From: Inquilinus limosus
GTDB lineage: Bacteria; Pseudomonadota; Alphaproteobacteria; DSM-16000; Inquilinaceae
Direction: 5' to 3'
NCBI RefSeq assembly: GCF_002195995.1
Contig: NZ_NHON01000012.1
Coordinates: forward strand, 27,444-63,649
Length of the DNA stretch: 36,206 nucleotides
In this document: in pieces, positions 14,047 to 23,105 of the stretch
Layout of the letters: the number at the start of each line of letters is the position of its first letter
Position numbering within the stretch: position 1 is the first letter of the stretch
The notes under the pieces: model-generated
Database searches by the model: none
Told to the model about the DNA's origin: nothing
What the model saw: the letters and a program-made list of their open reading frames with translations, nothing else
Made by a program: the position numbers and the translations under genes

Positions 14047-15764
14047 CAGAGCGCCTTTCCGCCCGGCAGCAGCGTGGCCAGCCGGTCGATGCCCTGGCGG
14101 TGGCACCAGTCGCCGAAGCCCTCGCCCGGCTGCCGCTCCTGCGCGAAGGCGCCCAGCAGCGGGTCCAGCGTGTCGGCGATCGCCGCCTCCGGCACCTTCT
14201 CGGTCAGCTTGGCGTTCAGCCGCGTGCCCTCGAAATCGCCGCCGACGAACAGGGCGAATGTGCCGGGGGTGCGGCCGACCAGGCCGATGTCGCCGGCATA
14301 GGGGCGGGCGCAGCCATTCGGGCAGCCGGTGATGCGGATGCTGATCCGCTCCTCGATCAGCCCGTGCTTGCGCAGGGCGGCCTCGATCGAATCGACCAGC
14401 GGCTCGCGGATGCGCTCGGCCTCCGACAGGGCCAGGCCGCAGGTCGGCAGGGCCGGGCAGGCCAGGGTCCAGCGGCGGACGGCGGTCAGGTCCTCGGCGA
14501 AGACCACGCCATGGCTGCGCAGATGCGCCTCGATCTCATCGCGCTCGCCGGGGGCGATATCGGCGATCAGGATGTCCTGCTGCGGCGTCAGCACCGACGG
14601 CTTGGCCCAGTTCTCGAACAGGGCGCGCAGCGCGGTGCGCAGCCGCACCCTCGGGCCGTCCTCGATCCGGCCGCTGGCGACCGGCAGGCCCAGCCAGAAG
14701 CGGCCGTCGCCCTGCTCGTGCCAGCCGAGATGGTCGGGCACCTGGAACGGCCCGTGCGGCAGCGGGTCGGCCAGCACCCGGCCGAACTGGCGCTCCAGCT
14801 CCTTCCTGGTCCAGTCCAGCCCCATGTCGTCCAGCACGTATTTCAGCCGGGCGCGCTTGCGGTCGGCGCGGTTGCCGTGGTCGCGATACAGGCGGATCAC
14901 CGCCTCGGCGCCCTGCAGCAGTTCGCCCGGGCCGACCGAGGCGATCGGCGAGGCCATGCGGGCATGGGTGCCCGCCTTGGTGTGGGTCAGCCCCTGGCCG
15001 CCGCCGAGATTGAGGTTGTAGCCGACCAGGTGATCGCCCTCGAACACCGAGAGGATGCCGAGATCCTGGGTCAGCAGGTCGATCGAGTTGTCCTCGGGCG
15101 TGGCCAGGCCGACCTTGAACTTCCGCGGCAGGTAGGTGGCGCCGTACAGCGGCTCGTCGACCGATTCGGCCGGCGCCTGGTTCTCCTCGTCGAGGAACAG
15201 CTCGTAATAGGCCCGGCTCTTCGGCAAGAGCCGCGTCGACAGGAAGCGGGCATCCGCCTCCAGCCGCGCATGCACCGCGTCGCGGATCGGCGCCGGGGTG
15301 GTCATGACGTTGCGCACCACGTCGCCGCAGGCGGACATGGTGGTCAACATCGAGTGGTTGATGTCGGCGATCGTCGCCTTCAGATTTCCCTTCAGAACGC
15401 CGTGGAACTGGATTCCCTGCCGCGTGGTAATCCGCAGCGTTCCGTTGGAGTACCTGTCGGCGATGGCGTCGAGCGCCAGATACTGCTCGGCCGTCAGCCG
15501 CCCGCCCGGGATGCGGGCGCGGACCATGAACTGGTATTCCTTCTCCAGCCCCTGCTTCTTCCGCGGCGTCGCGGTGTCACGGTCGTACTGCTCGTAACTG
15601 CCGTGGAATTTCAGCAGGTTATAGCTCTCCTCGGTGACCGAGGGGCCGGGCGTGAGCAGGTCGGCGGCGATGCCGCCGCGCAGGAATCGGCTCTGTTCCT
15701 TCACGCCTTCGACGGCGGAAAGCTTCGGCGTGGCCGCGGGAGCGGCGGATTGTTCGGCGGACAT
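14046..15764 (-). CDS. cysI: Sulfite reductase hemoprotein (siroheme/4Fe-4S)
   Basis: 572 residues. Two ferredoxin-like half-domains and two siroheme/4Fe-4S domains are in the usual order. The cluster ligands are C436-X5-C442 (CPALPTC) and C481-X3-C485 (TGCPNGCARPY). Residues 110-160 (LRITTRQGIQFHGVLK, then TTMSACGDVVRNVM) form the conserved siroheme pocket. It reduces sulfite to sulfide with six electrons. No CysJ flavoprotein lies nearby, so the donor may be ferredoxin. The ATG at 15764 has no Shine-Dalgarno; an in-frame GTG at 15785 is an alternative. Its promoter overlaps the dyad at 15792-15830. Confidence 0.93.
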   Translation of the reverse strand: MSAEQSAAPAATPKLSAVEGVKEQSRFLRGGIAADLLTPGPSVTEESYNLLKFHGSYEQYDRDTATPRKKQGLEKEYQFMVRARIPGGRLTAEQYLALDAIADRYSNGTLRITTRQGIQFHGVLKGNLKATIADINHSMLTTMSACGDVVRNVMTTPAPIRDAVHARLEADARFLSTRLLPKSRAYYELFLDEENQAPAESVDEPLYGATYLPRKFKVGLATPEDNSIDLLTQDLGILSVFEGDHLVGYNLNLGGGQGLTHTKAGTHARMASPIASVGPGELLQGAEAVIRLYRDHGNRADRKRARLKYVLDDMGLDWTRKELERQFGRVLADPLPHGPFQVPDHLGWHEQGDGRFWLGLPVASGRIEDGPRVRLRTALRALFENWAKPSVLTPQQDILIADIAPGERDEIEAHLRSHGVVFAEDLTAVRRWTLACPALPTCGLALSEAERIREPLVDSIEAALRKHGLIEERISIRITGCPNGCARPYAGDIGLVGRTPGTFALFVGGDFEGTRLNAKLTEKVPEAAIADTLDPLLGAFAQERQPGEGFGDWCHRQGIDRLATLLPGGKAL

Positions 15765-15791
15765 CGGCGGCGGCGTTCTATCCACAAATGA

Positions 15792-15830
15792 TGGTTGACA
15801 TTAGTCTCCAGATTCACACACAGTCAACCA
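15792..15830. promoter_or_regulatory. Inverted repeat and cysI promoter in the cysI/cysH divergent region
   Basis: TGGTTGAC (15792-15799) and GTCAACCA (15823-15830) form a perfect 8-bp dyad with arm centres 31 bp apart. Reading towards cysI, TTGACT (15822-15827) lies 18 bp from TAATGT (15798-15803), a plausible -35/-10 pair, so the two arms coincide with the promoter elements. This is the geometry of an operator. No matching promoter is obvious for cysH, although TTGACA (15795-15800) sits in the left arm. Confidence 0.55.
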
Positions 15831-15886
15831 GCAAATGCGCTCCATTTTACAGTGAAATTGGAGAATTTGCCGACCATGAGCACCCG

Positions 15887-16630
15887 ATGTCCGCCTCTGC
15901 CGCTGCATCATCGCAGCCCGATCAGGAGCTGATCGCCGCCGAATTCGACGGGCTGGACGGGCGTGCATTGATCGAAAGGGTGCTGGCGGATCCGCGGCTC
16001 GGGCCGGTCGCGCTGGTGTCGTCCTTCGGGGCCGAGGCGGCGGTGCTGCTGGCCCTGGTGGCGGAGGTCGCGCCGGCCACGCCGGTCGTCTTCCTCGACA
16101 CGCTGCGGCATTTCGGCGAGACTCTGCGCTATCGCGACCGGCTGGTCGCGCAGCTCGGACTTGTGGATGTGCGCTCGGTCAGACCCGACCCCGCCGAAAT
16201 CGCCAAGCGAGACCCAGACCTGCTGCTGTTCCAGCGCGACCCGGACGCATGCTGCGCCCTGCGCAAGGTCGAGCCGCTGGAGCGGGCGCTGGCCGGCTTC
16301 GGCGGCTGGATCACCGGCCGCAAGCGCTTCCAGGCGCTCACCCGCGCGGCGCTGCCGGCGGTGGAATGGGCGGCCGATGAGGGGCGCTACAAGATCAACC
16401 CGCTGGCCGGCTGGTCGCCCGACCGGATCGCCACGGCGTTCGAGGCCAGGGACCTGCCGCGCCACCCGCTGGAAGCCGACGGCTTCCTGTCGATCGGCTG
16501 CATGCCCTGTACCGAGCGGGTCGAGCCCGGCGCCGACCCGCGCTCAGGCCGCTGGTCTGGCCAGGCCAAGACCGAATGCGGTATCCACCGCCCTGCCGAT
16601 CCCGTCCCCTCCCAGGTCACGCTCCTTTAA
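15887..16630 (+). CDS. cysH: Adenylyl-sulfate (APS) reductase, Fe-S type
   Basis: 247 residues. The protein has a PAPS-reductase fold with VALVSSFGAEAAVLLALVAE at the substrate P-loop, and C122-C123 plus C205-X2-C208, the four cysteines that hold a 4Fe-4S cluster in assimilatory APS reductases, and the catalytic C231 in TECGIH. Enzymes lacking the first four cysteines use PAPS; this one therefore should use APS. The ATG at 15887 is the first in-frame ATG near the domain; its Shine-Dalgarno is weak, while a GGAGA at 15860-15864 better serves an out-of-frame ATG at 15876. cysD follows after 3 bp. Confidence 0.92.
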   Translation: MSASAAASSQPDQELIAAEFDGLDGRALIERVLADPRLGPVALVSSFGAEAAVLLALVAEVAPATPVVFLDTLRHFGETLRYRDRLVAQLGLVDVRSVRPDPAEIAKRDPDLLLFQRDPDACCALRKVEPLERALAGFGGWITGRKRFQALTRAALPAVEWAADEGRYKINPLAGWSPDRIATAFEARDLPRHPLEADGFLSIGCMPCTERVEPGADPRSGRWSGQAKTECGIHRPADPVPSQVTLL

Positions 16631-16633
16631 GAC

Positions 16634-17428
16634 ATGACTCATCTCGACGAACTCGAAGCGGAGAGCATCACCATTCTCCGCGAGGCCTTCGCCCGCATCG
16701 ATCGGCTGGCCATGCTCTGGTCGATCGGCAAGGATTCGACGCTGATCCTGTGGCTGCTGCGCAAGGCGTTCTTCGGCCATGTGCCGTTCCCGCTGGTCCA
16801 GCTCGAAACCCATATGGAACTGCCGGAGGTCTACGAATTCCGCGACCGGCTGGTGCGCGAGTGGAACCTGCCGCTGATCGTCGAGGACTGCCCGCCGGAG
16901 GAGGAGATGGACCAGACCCTGGCGCCCGGCGGCCGGGCGGCGGCCCGCAAGACCGAGGGGCTGAAGGCGGTGATCCAGCGCGAGGGCTTCGAGGGCATCA
17001 TCGTCGGCATCCGTCGCGACGAGCAGGGCACCCGGGCGAAGGAGCGGGTGTTCAGCCCGCGCAGCTTCGAGGGCGCCTGGGACGTGTCCGACCAGCCGGC
17101 GGAGTTCTGGGGCCAGTACAAGACCCGGTTCGAGCCCGGCACCCATGTCCGGATCCATCCGATCCTGAAATGGACCGAGATCGACGTCTGGCGCTATACC
17201 CAGCGTGAGGGCATCCCGATCGTGCCGCTATATTTGGCCAAGGACGGGCTGCGCTACCGTTCGCTGGGCGAGAAGAACATCACCCTACCGGTGGCCAGCG
17301 ACGCCGACACGATCGAGGCGATCATCGCCGAGCTGGAGACCACCAAGGTCTCCGAGCGCTCCGGCCGGATCATCGACAACGAGACCGAGGACGGCTTCGA
17401 GCGCCTCCGCAGCGCGGGGTACATGTGA
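16634..17428 (+). CDS. cysD: Sulfate adenylyltransferase subunit 2
   Basis: 264 residues. The ATP-pyrophosphatase PP-loop is [14 protein letters not shown], near residue 36, followed by the conserved [17 protein letters not shown] and [19 protein letters not shown] segments and the C-terminal [20 protein letters not shown]. Together with the GTPase CysN it makes APS from sulfate and ATP. The TGA overlaps the GTG start of cysNC by three bases, giving tight coupling of the two subunits. Confidence 0.95.
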   Translation: MTHLDELEAESITILREAFARIDRLAMLWSIGKDSTLILWLLRKAFFGHVPFPLVQLETHMELPEVYEFRDRLVREWNLPLIVEDCPPEEEMDQTLAPGGRAAARKTEGLKAVIQREGFEGIIVGIRRDEQGTRAKERVFSPRSFEGAWDVSDQPAEFWGQYKTRFEPGTHVRIHPILKWTEIDVWRYTQREGIPIVPLYLAKDGLRYRSLGEKNITLPVASDADTIEAIIAELETTKVSERSGRIIDNETEDGFERLRSAGYM

Positions 17429-19326
17429 GAATGGACGGAATCGTCGCCCTGCACCCGGCGCTGGCCGCCGCCCGCACCCTGCGCGTCGTCATCGCCGGCC
17501 ATGTCGACCATGGCAAGTCGACCCTGATCGGCCGCCTGCTGCACGACACCGGCACGCTCGGCCCCGAACGCGTCACCGCGGTCGAGGCGATGAGCAAGAA
17601 GCGCGGCATGCCGTTCGAATGGTCGTTCCTGATCGACGCGCTGCAGTCCGAGCGCGACCAGGGCATCACCATCGACACGGCCGAGGTGCAGTTCCGCACC
17701 CCGCGCCGGCGCTATGTGCTGATCGACGCGCCGGGCCATGCCGAGTTCCTGAAGAACATGGTCTCCGGCGCCGCCGGGGCGGATGCGGCGCTGCTCCTGG
17801 TCGATGCCCGCGAGGGCACGCTGGAGCAGTCGCGCCGCCATGCGCTGATCCTCGGCCTGCTCGGCATCACCCAGGTGGTGGTGGCGATCAACAAGATGGA
17901 CCTGGTGGACTACGACCAGTCCCGCTTCCAGGCGGTGACCGACGAGATCTCGGCCTATCTCAGCAGCGTCGGCATCACCCCGGCGGTGGTGGTGCCGCTG
18001 GCCGCCCGGCACGGCGAGAACATCGCCAGCCGCTCGGCCCTGATGCCCTGGCATGACGGGCCGTCGCTGGTCGAGGCGCTGGACGGGCTGGAGGCGGCGC
18101 CGGCGCCGACCGAGCAGCCGCTGCGCCTGCCGGTGCAGGATGTCTACAAATTCGACGAGCGGCGCATCGTGTCGGGACGGATCGAGAGCGGTGCGCTGGC
18201 GGTCGGCCAGACCCTGCGCTTCGCCCCGTCGGGCAAGATCGCCCGCATCGCCACGATCGAGAGCTGGCCGGCGGCGGAGATCACCTCGGCCAAGGCGGGC
18301 CAGGCGGTCGGCCTGACACTCGACCCGCCGGTCTTCGTCGAGCGCGGCCAGGTCGCGACGTTGGTCGAGCAGGCGCCGCCCACCGCCACCCGGCTGAAGC
18401 TGCGGCTGTTCTGGCTGGCGCGCGAGCCGCTGCGTCCCGGCGCCCGGCTGACGCTGCGCCTGGCCACGGCCGAGCACACGGTGACGGTGGAGCGCATCGC
18501 CCATGTGGTCGAGGTGCACACGCTGGAGACCCGGACGGCGGAGCTGGTGCGCCGCAACGAGACGGCGGAGATCGAGGTGGTGGGCCGCACCGCCATCGCC
18601 TTCGACCGCCATGCGGAGCTGCCGGGCACCGGCCGCGGCGTGCTGGTCGACGGCTACGACATCGTGGGCGGCGTCACCATCCTCGACGCCACGGGCGACA
18701 GCCGCCTCCTGTTCCCGACCGAGCGGCGGGTCGATGCCGCGGCCCGGCGCGTGGCCAACGGCCATGGCGGCGGCGTGGTCTGGCTGACCGGCCTGTCCGG
18801 CTCCGGCAAGTCGACCCTGGCGACGGCGCTGGAATCGCGCCTGTTCGCTCGCGGCTGGCAGGCAACGGTGCTGGATGGCGATTCGCTGCGCACCGGCCTG
18901 GGCCGCGACCTCGGCTTCTCGACCGAGGACCGGGCCGAGAATGTCCGCCGCGCGGCCGAGGTGGCGCGGCTGTTCGCCGAGGCCGGGCTGATCGCGATCG
19001 TGGCCCTGATCTCGCCGGAGCGCTGGCACCGCGCCTTGGCCGGCGACGTGATCGGCGACGGCTTCCGCGAGGTGTTCGTGAAGGCGGATCTCGCGATCTG
19101 CGAGCAGCGCGACCCGAAGGGCCTCTATGCCAAGGCGCGCCGCGGCGAGATCCAGGGCTTCACCGGGGTCTCGGCCCCCTATGAGGCGCCGGAGACGCCG
19201 GACCTGACGATCGACACCGGCGCGATGCCGGTGGATGCCGCCATCGACCTGCTGGAATCCTTCGCCATCACCAGCTTCGCCGGCTCCGCCAAGCGGGTGG
19301 GCGAGGACGCGGATCCGTCGATTTAG
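17425..19326 (+). CDS. cysNC: Bifunctional sulfate adenylyltransferase subunit 1 / APS kinase (CysNC)
   Basis: 633 residues. The N-terminal part is a CysN GTPase: G1 [21 protein letters not shown]3 DAPGHAEF, G4 NKMDL, followed by two EF-Tu-like barrels. The C-terminal part is an APS kinase (CysC) with its P-loop GLSGSGKST from about residue 456 and [16 protein letters not shown] afterwards. The fusion matches rhizobial NodQ/CysNC. It activates sulfate to APS and can phosphorylate APS to PAPS. The start is GTG at 17425, overlapping cysD; ATG 17431 is a possible alternative. Because CysH appears to use APS, PAPS made here may feed sulfotransferases. Confidence 0.95.
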   Translation: MRMDGIVALHPALAAARTLRVVIAGHVDHGKSTLIGRLLHDTGTLGPERVTAVEAMSKKRGMPFEWSFLIDALQSERDQGITIDTAEVQFRTPRRRYVLIDAPGHAEFLKNMVSGAAGADAALLLVDAREGTLEQSRRHALILGLLGITQVVVAINKMDLVDYDQSRFQAVTDEISAYLSSVGITPAVVVPLAARHGENIASRSALMPWHDGPSLVEALDGLEAAPAPTEQPLRLPVQDVYKFDERRIVSGRIESGALAVGQTLRFAPSGKIARIATIESWPAAEITSAKAGQAVGLTLDPPVFVERGQVATLVEQAPPTATRLKLRLFWLAREPLRPGARLTLRLATAEHTVTVERIAHVVEVHTLETRTAELVRRNETAEIEVVGRTAIAFDRHAELPGTGRGVLVDGYDIVGGVTILDATGDSRLLFPTERRVDAAARRVANGHGGGVVWLTGLSGSGKSTLATALESRLFARGWQATVLDGDSLRTGLGRDLGFSTEDRAENVRRAAEVARLFAEAGLIAIVALISPERWHRALAGDVIGDGFREVFVKADLAICEQRDPKGLYAKARRGEIQGFTGVSAPYEAPETPDLTIDTGAMPVDAAIDLLESFAITSFAGSAKRVGEDADPSI

Positions 19327-19347
19327 GGTCTTTCCCGGCAAGTGCGT

Positions 19348-19542
19348 GACCTCTCCCGCTTGCGGGAGAGGTCGGGCGTCCGCAGGACGACCGGGTGAGG
19401 GCCAGCGGTCCCGCAGCCTTCACGGTTGCCGCCGCGAGCGAGCACGTGAGTCCGTCCTGAAATAACGATCTTGGTGAGGCTGCCGGAATGCCCTCACCCG
19501 GAGCCGCTTCGCGTCTCCGACCTCTCCCGCAAGCGGGAGAGG
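19348..19542. repeat. Inverted pair of REP-like palindromes (CTCTCCCGCTTGCGGGAGAG type)
   Basis: Copy one (19348-19402) carries CTCTCCCGCTTGCGGGAGAG followed by GGTCGG and, after a gap, CCGGGTGAGGGC. Copy two (19489-19542) is the same unit reversed, with a diverged middle. They lie between the convergent cysNC and TfoX-domain genes. The conserved ends and variable middle are typical of REP-type elements in alphaproteobacteria. They could also form a large hairpin in the mRNA and help end transcription. The whole 19327-19596 gap holds no gene. Confidence 0.75.
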
Positions 19543-19596
19543 CTACGCGATTGCATCCAGTGGTCCGAGACTGTCATCGATAGTCACCAGCCCGCC

Positions 19597-19857
19597 TCAC
19601 TCCACCCCGGCGTCCTTGCGCAGCAGGGCGCGCAGGTCCTGGGGCAGGGCGGCCCAGTGCTGGTTGGTCAGGGCGCCGTGCAGGGCATACAGCGCGTTGA
19701 CCGTGATCAGCTCCGGCTGCGCCGCCTTCAGGCGCTGCCAGGCCTCCACCGGGCCGATGGCGCGCAGCTCCGCCTCGCTGGTGATGCCGACGGCGGCCAG
19801 CCACTCGGCGGTCTTGGGCCCGAGATTGGGCAGGGCGGAAATGGGACGCTCTCTCAC
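19597..19857 (-). CDS. TfoX/Sxy C-terminal domain protein
   Basis: 86 residues. [20 protein letters not shown] followed by [20 protein letters not shown] is the helix-hairpin-helix-like TfoX_C domain. The N-terminal TfoX domain of the competence regulator is missing, as is common for small alphaproteobacterial members, so a role in competence should not be assumed. The GTG start overlaps the trpS stop by four bases (GTGA), which indicates translational coupling with trpS. Confidence 0.85.
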   Translation of the reverse strand: MRERPISALPNLGPKTAEWLAAVGITSEAELRAIGPVEAWQRLKAAQPELITVNALYALHGALTNQHWAALPQDLRALLRKDAGVE

Positions 19858-20858
19858 GGCCGCAGCAGCCCCATGATGTCCTGGGTCTCGGCCAGCACCG
19901 GCGCGGCGATCGCCGCGGCCTTCTCGCCGCCACGGCGCAGCACCGCGTCGACATGGCCGGGATCGGCCATCAGCCGGCGCATCTCGCCGCCGATCGGCGC
20001 CAGCACCGCCACCGCCACATCGGTCAGCGCGCCCTTGAAGGTCGAGAACGGCGCGCCGCCGAACTCGGCCAGCACCGCGCCGACATCCTTGCCGGCCAGG
20101 GCGCCGTAGATGGCGACCAGGTTCTCGGCCTCCGGCCGGCTGGCCAGCCCCGCGGCCTCGGTCGGCAACGGCTCCGGGTCGGTCTTGGCCCGGCGGAACT
20201 TCAGCGCGATGGTGTCGGCGTCGTCGGTCATGTTGATGCGGCTGTAGTCGGACTCGTCCGACTTGCTCATCTTCTTCGACCCGTCGCGCAGGCTCATCAC
20301 CCGGGTGGCGGAGCCCAGGATCTGCGGCTCCGGCAGCGGGAAGAAGTCGACGCCGTAGCGCTGGTTGAAGGACTGGGCGATGTCGCGGGTCAGCTCCAGA
20401 TGCTGCTTCTGGTCCTCGCCGACCGGCACATGGGTGCCCTTGTACAGCAGGATGTCGGCGGCCATCAGCACGGGATAGGCCAGCAGGCCGTGCATCGCCG
20501 TGTCCTGCTGCTTGCCGGCCTTGTCCTTGAACTGGGTCATGCGCCGCAGCCAGCCCAGCGGGGTGACGCAGGAGAACAGCCAGGCCAGCTCGCTGTGGCC
20601 GGGCACCTGGCTCTGCGCGAACAGGATGCTGCGCTCCGGGTCGATGCCGACGGCCAGCAGCGTCGCGGTCAGCTCGCGGATATGGGCCCGCAGCTCGACC
20701 GGGTCTTGCGGCTGGGTCAGCGCGTGCAGGTCGACGACGCAGTAGATGGTCTCGAACTCCGCCCCGTCCTGCAGCGCCACCCAGTTCCGCACCGCGCCGA
20801 GATAGTTGCCGAGATGCATGTTGTGGGTGGGCTGGATGCCCGAGAAGATGCGCTTCAT
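19854..20858 (-). CDS. trpS: Tryptophanyl-tRNA synthetase
   Basis: 334 residues, the usual bacterial length. The class I motifs are present: a HIGH-like [11 protein letters not shown] in the segment after FSGIQPT, and KMSKS in [12 protein letters not shown], with the conserved [20 protein letters not shown] between them. It charges tRNA-Trp in the cytoplasm. The ATG at 20858 matches the family N-terminus ([11 protein letters not shown]). murJ is 62 bp upstream on the same strand, an order common in alphaproteobacteria. Confidence 0.97.
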   Translation of the reverse strand: MKRIFSGIQPTHNMHLGNYLGAVRNWVALQDGAEFETIYCVVDLHALTQPQDPVELRAHIRELTATLLAVGIDPERSILFAQSQVPGHSELAWLFSCVTPLGWLRRMTQFKDKAGKQQDTAMHGLLAYPVLMAADILLYKGTHVPVGEDQKQHLELTRDIAQSFNQRYGVDFFPLPEPQILGSATRVMSLRDGSKKMSKSDESDYSRINMTDDADTIALKFRRAKTDPEPLPTEAAGLASRPEAENLVAIYGALAGKDVGAVLAEFGGAPFSTFKGALTDVAVAVLAPIGGEMRRLMADPGHVDAVLRRGGEKAAAIAAPVLAETQDIMGLLRP

Positions 20859-20920
20859 GTCCGCCGGTGCCGCAGAGGGGTGGGGGAAGGCTGGGTTATG
20901 GCCGGCCCGGTGCGGGCGGG

Positions 20921-22456
20921 TCAACCCGGCAGATGCTTGCGGCGGCGGAACCTGGCGAGTTCGTCGCGGTCGACCGCCCCCAGCAGCAGGCACAGCACGG
21001 CGTAGAGCGCGGCGCCGCCCGCGATCAGCGCCGCCAGGGCCGCGCCGCCGGCTGCCGTCAGCCCCTGCCGGGCCAGCAGCAGCCCGGCCGCCATGCCCAG
21101 CGCCGCCAGCAGGATCCGCCCGCCACGCCGGCGCAGCCCGGCATCGACCGGCAGGGCGCCGCGGCGGCGCAGCGACCAGGCCAGCAGGCCGGCATTGGCC
21201 CAGGCCGAGACGGCGGTCGCCAGGGCGATGCCGACATGGCCCATCGGCCGCATCAGCAGCACCGCGCCGGCCACGGCCAGGATGGTGGCGACAAGGGCGG
21301 TGCGCATCGGCGTCGCCGTGTCCTGCCGGGCGAAGCACAGGGTCGAGAGCACCCGGATCAGGATGTAGGCCGGGATGCCGGCGGCATAGGCGCCCAGCGC
21401 GCCGGCCACGGCCACCGTCTGCTTCGGCCCGAAGGCGCCGCGCTCGAACAGCCCGTGCACGATCGGCTCGGCCAGCAGGATCAGCCCGGCCGCGGCGGGC
21501 AGGCCCAGCAGCAGCCCGTATTCGATCGCCCGGCTCTGCGTCGCCGCGACGTCCTCCGCCCGGTTCTCGACCAGCAGGCGGGTCAGGGTGGGCAGCAGGG
21601 CGGTGCCCAGCGCGATGCCGACGATGCCCAGCGGCAGCTGGGTCAGCCGGTCGGCATAGTAGAGGGCGCTCACGGCCCCGGCCGGCAGGAAGCTGGCGAT
21701 CAGCGTGTTCAACACCATCTGGATCTGGGTGATGCCGGTGCCGATGGCGCCCGGCCCCATCAGCACCACCAGCCGGCGCAGCCGCGGCCCGATCCGCGGC
21801 GGCATCAGCCGCACCGGCACGCCGTGGCGGCGGCAGGCCAGGGCCAGCCAGGCCAGCTGGACGATGCCGGACAGGGTGACGCCGACCGCCAGCGCCCGGC
21901 CGGGCGACCCGGCCAGATGCGTGCCGAACAGCAGCGCCGCGATCAGCACCAGGTTGAACAGGATCGGCGCGGCGGCGAAGGGGGCCAGCCTCTCCTGCGC
22001 GTTCAGCACGCCGCCCAGCAGGGCCGCGACCGACATCAGCAGCAGATAGGGGAAGGCCAGGCGGGCATAGTCCAGCGCCAGCGCCTCGCGCACCGGGTCG
22101 GCGACGAAGCCGGGGGCGATCACCGCCAGGATGGCGGGCATGGCCAGCAACGCCAGCAGGGTCAGCGGGATCAGCACCGCCAGCAGGGCGGCCAGCACCT
22201 CGCCGGCGAAGGCCAGCGCCGCGGCGCGGCCGTTTTCGCCGCGCTCGGCCGCGTATTGCGGCACGAAGGTGACCATGAAGGCGCCGTCGGCGAACAGGCG
22301 CCGGGCCAGGTTGGGCAGCTTGACCGCGATCACGAAGGCGTCGGCCATCGGCCCCGCGCCCAGCAGCGAGGCGGTCAGGATATCGCGGGCGAATCCGGCG
22401 ATGCGGCTGACGGCCGTCAGCCCCCCGACCGTCGCCATGCCGCGGAGCAGGGACAT
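20921..22456 (-). CDS. murJ: Lipid II flippase MurJ (MviN)
   Basis: 511 residues with about 14 membrane helices. The N-terminus [20 protein letters not shown] continues with [20 protein letters not shown], and [20 protein letters not shown] follows; both are signatures of the MviN/MurJ branch of the MOP superfamily. It moves lipid-linked peptidoglycan precursor across the inner membrane. The ATG at 22456 is chosen because the first conserved segment starts there; upstream sequence in the same frame enters a repeat. It probably starts an operon with trpS and the TfoX_C gene. Confidence 0.95.
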   Translation of the reverse strand: MSLLRGMATVGGLTAVSRIAGFARDILTASLLGAGPMADAFVIAVKLPNLARRLFADGAFMVTFVPQYAAERGENGRAAALAFAGEVLAALLAVLIPLTLLALLAMPAILAVIAPGFVADPVREALALDYARLAFPYLLLMSVAALLGGVLNAQERLAPFAAAPILFNLVLIAALLFGTHLAGSPGRALAVGVTLSGIVQLAWLALACRRHGVPVRLMPPRIGPRLRRLVVLMGPGAIGTGITQIQMVLNTLIASFLPAGAVSALYYADRLTQLPLGIVGIALGTALLPTLTRLLVENRAEDVAATQSRAIEYGLLLGLPAAAGLILLAEPIVHGLFERGAFGPKQTVAVAGALGAYAAGIPAYILIRVLSTLCFARQDTATPMRTALVATILAVAGAVLLMRPMGHVGIALATAVSAWANAGLLAWSLRRRGALPVDAGLRRRGGRILLAALGMAAGLLLARQGLTAAGGAALAALIAGGAALYAVLCLLLGAVDRDELARFRRRKHLPG

Positions 22457-22514
22457 GGGCGGGAGCTTTAGCCGGGTTTTGCGGCGGCGGGAAGGTGGCT
22501 CCCTATCCCCCCTG

Positions 22515-22604
22515 CCGTCATTGCGAGAAGGCGAAGCCGACGAAGCAATCCAGGGGGGCCACGCCAAACGGCCCTGGATTGCTTCGCTGCGCTCGCAATG
22601 ACGG
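22515..22604. repeat. Imperfect palindromic repeat (CCGTCATTGCGAG ... CTCGCAATGACGG)
   Basis: Two inverted arms: CCGTCATTGCGAG then CGAAGCAATCCAGGG on the left (22515-22554), and CCCTGGATTGCTTCG then CTCGCAATGACGG on the right, about 15 bp apart. The arms differ only in a short GAAGCC-like insertion. This CATTGCGAG/GCAATCCAG unit is a widespread intergenic repeat in proteobacteria. It sits upstream of murJ and the sugar transporter and has no coding content. Confidence 0.78.
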
Positions 22605-23105
22605 TGTTGGGATTCTGCGAGACGGGGACGCCTCCAGCGCGGCAGCCCTGTAGTTGGGACCTAGAACAAGCGACTGCCCCTATCAATTCAATCGATTACC
22701 ATGCCCTGGCGGCGGCGCTTGACAGCGCGGCGACGTGGCGAGAGATTACGCCAAATTGTATGAGGATTGGATCGGCCGAGCCGGCCCCCCAACAGCCACA
22801 AGGCGTCGCAGTCGCGCTTCACAGGGAGGAGCTTATGGATTTCACCACATCGACGAGGCGTCGGGCTTGATCGTCCGGCGGGAGGTTGAGCGGCGTTCCG
22901 TCAGGAGCGCGCGCGGAGGCTCGCCCGCCGATCGGCGCCTCGCGGTCCTGCCGGCGCCGGACCACCATCGATGCCACAGTCACGGGCGGCCCGGCTGGAA
23001 CGGCCGGGGTGGCTGCGGCATCATCTGCCGTCATGCGGCAACAGCGCGCCGGGACCACACCCGAACGGCAAGCCCGGGCGCAGAAGAGAGCAGAGGGAGA
23101 AAACG
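22605..23105. promoter_or_regulatory. Long leader/promoter region of the chvE operon
   Basis: Five hundred bases without a convincing gene. It contains a LacI-operator-like AATCGATT palindrome (22690-22697) in an AT-richer patch, a TTGACA (22719-22724) with no good -10 at standard spacing, and a very strong Shine-Dalgarno GGGAGGAG (22824-22831) in front of an 11-codon frame (22835-22870, MDFTTSTRRRA). The rest is GC-rich. The sugar-binding protein gene follows with its own GAGGGAG site. The transcript start is not determined. Confidence 0.4.
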
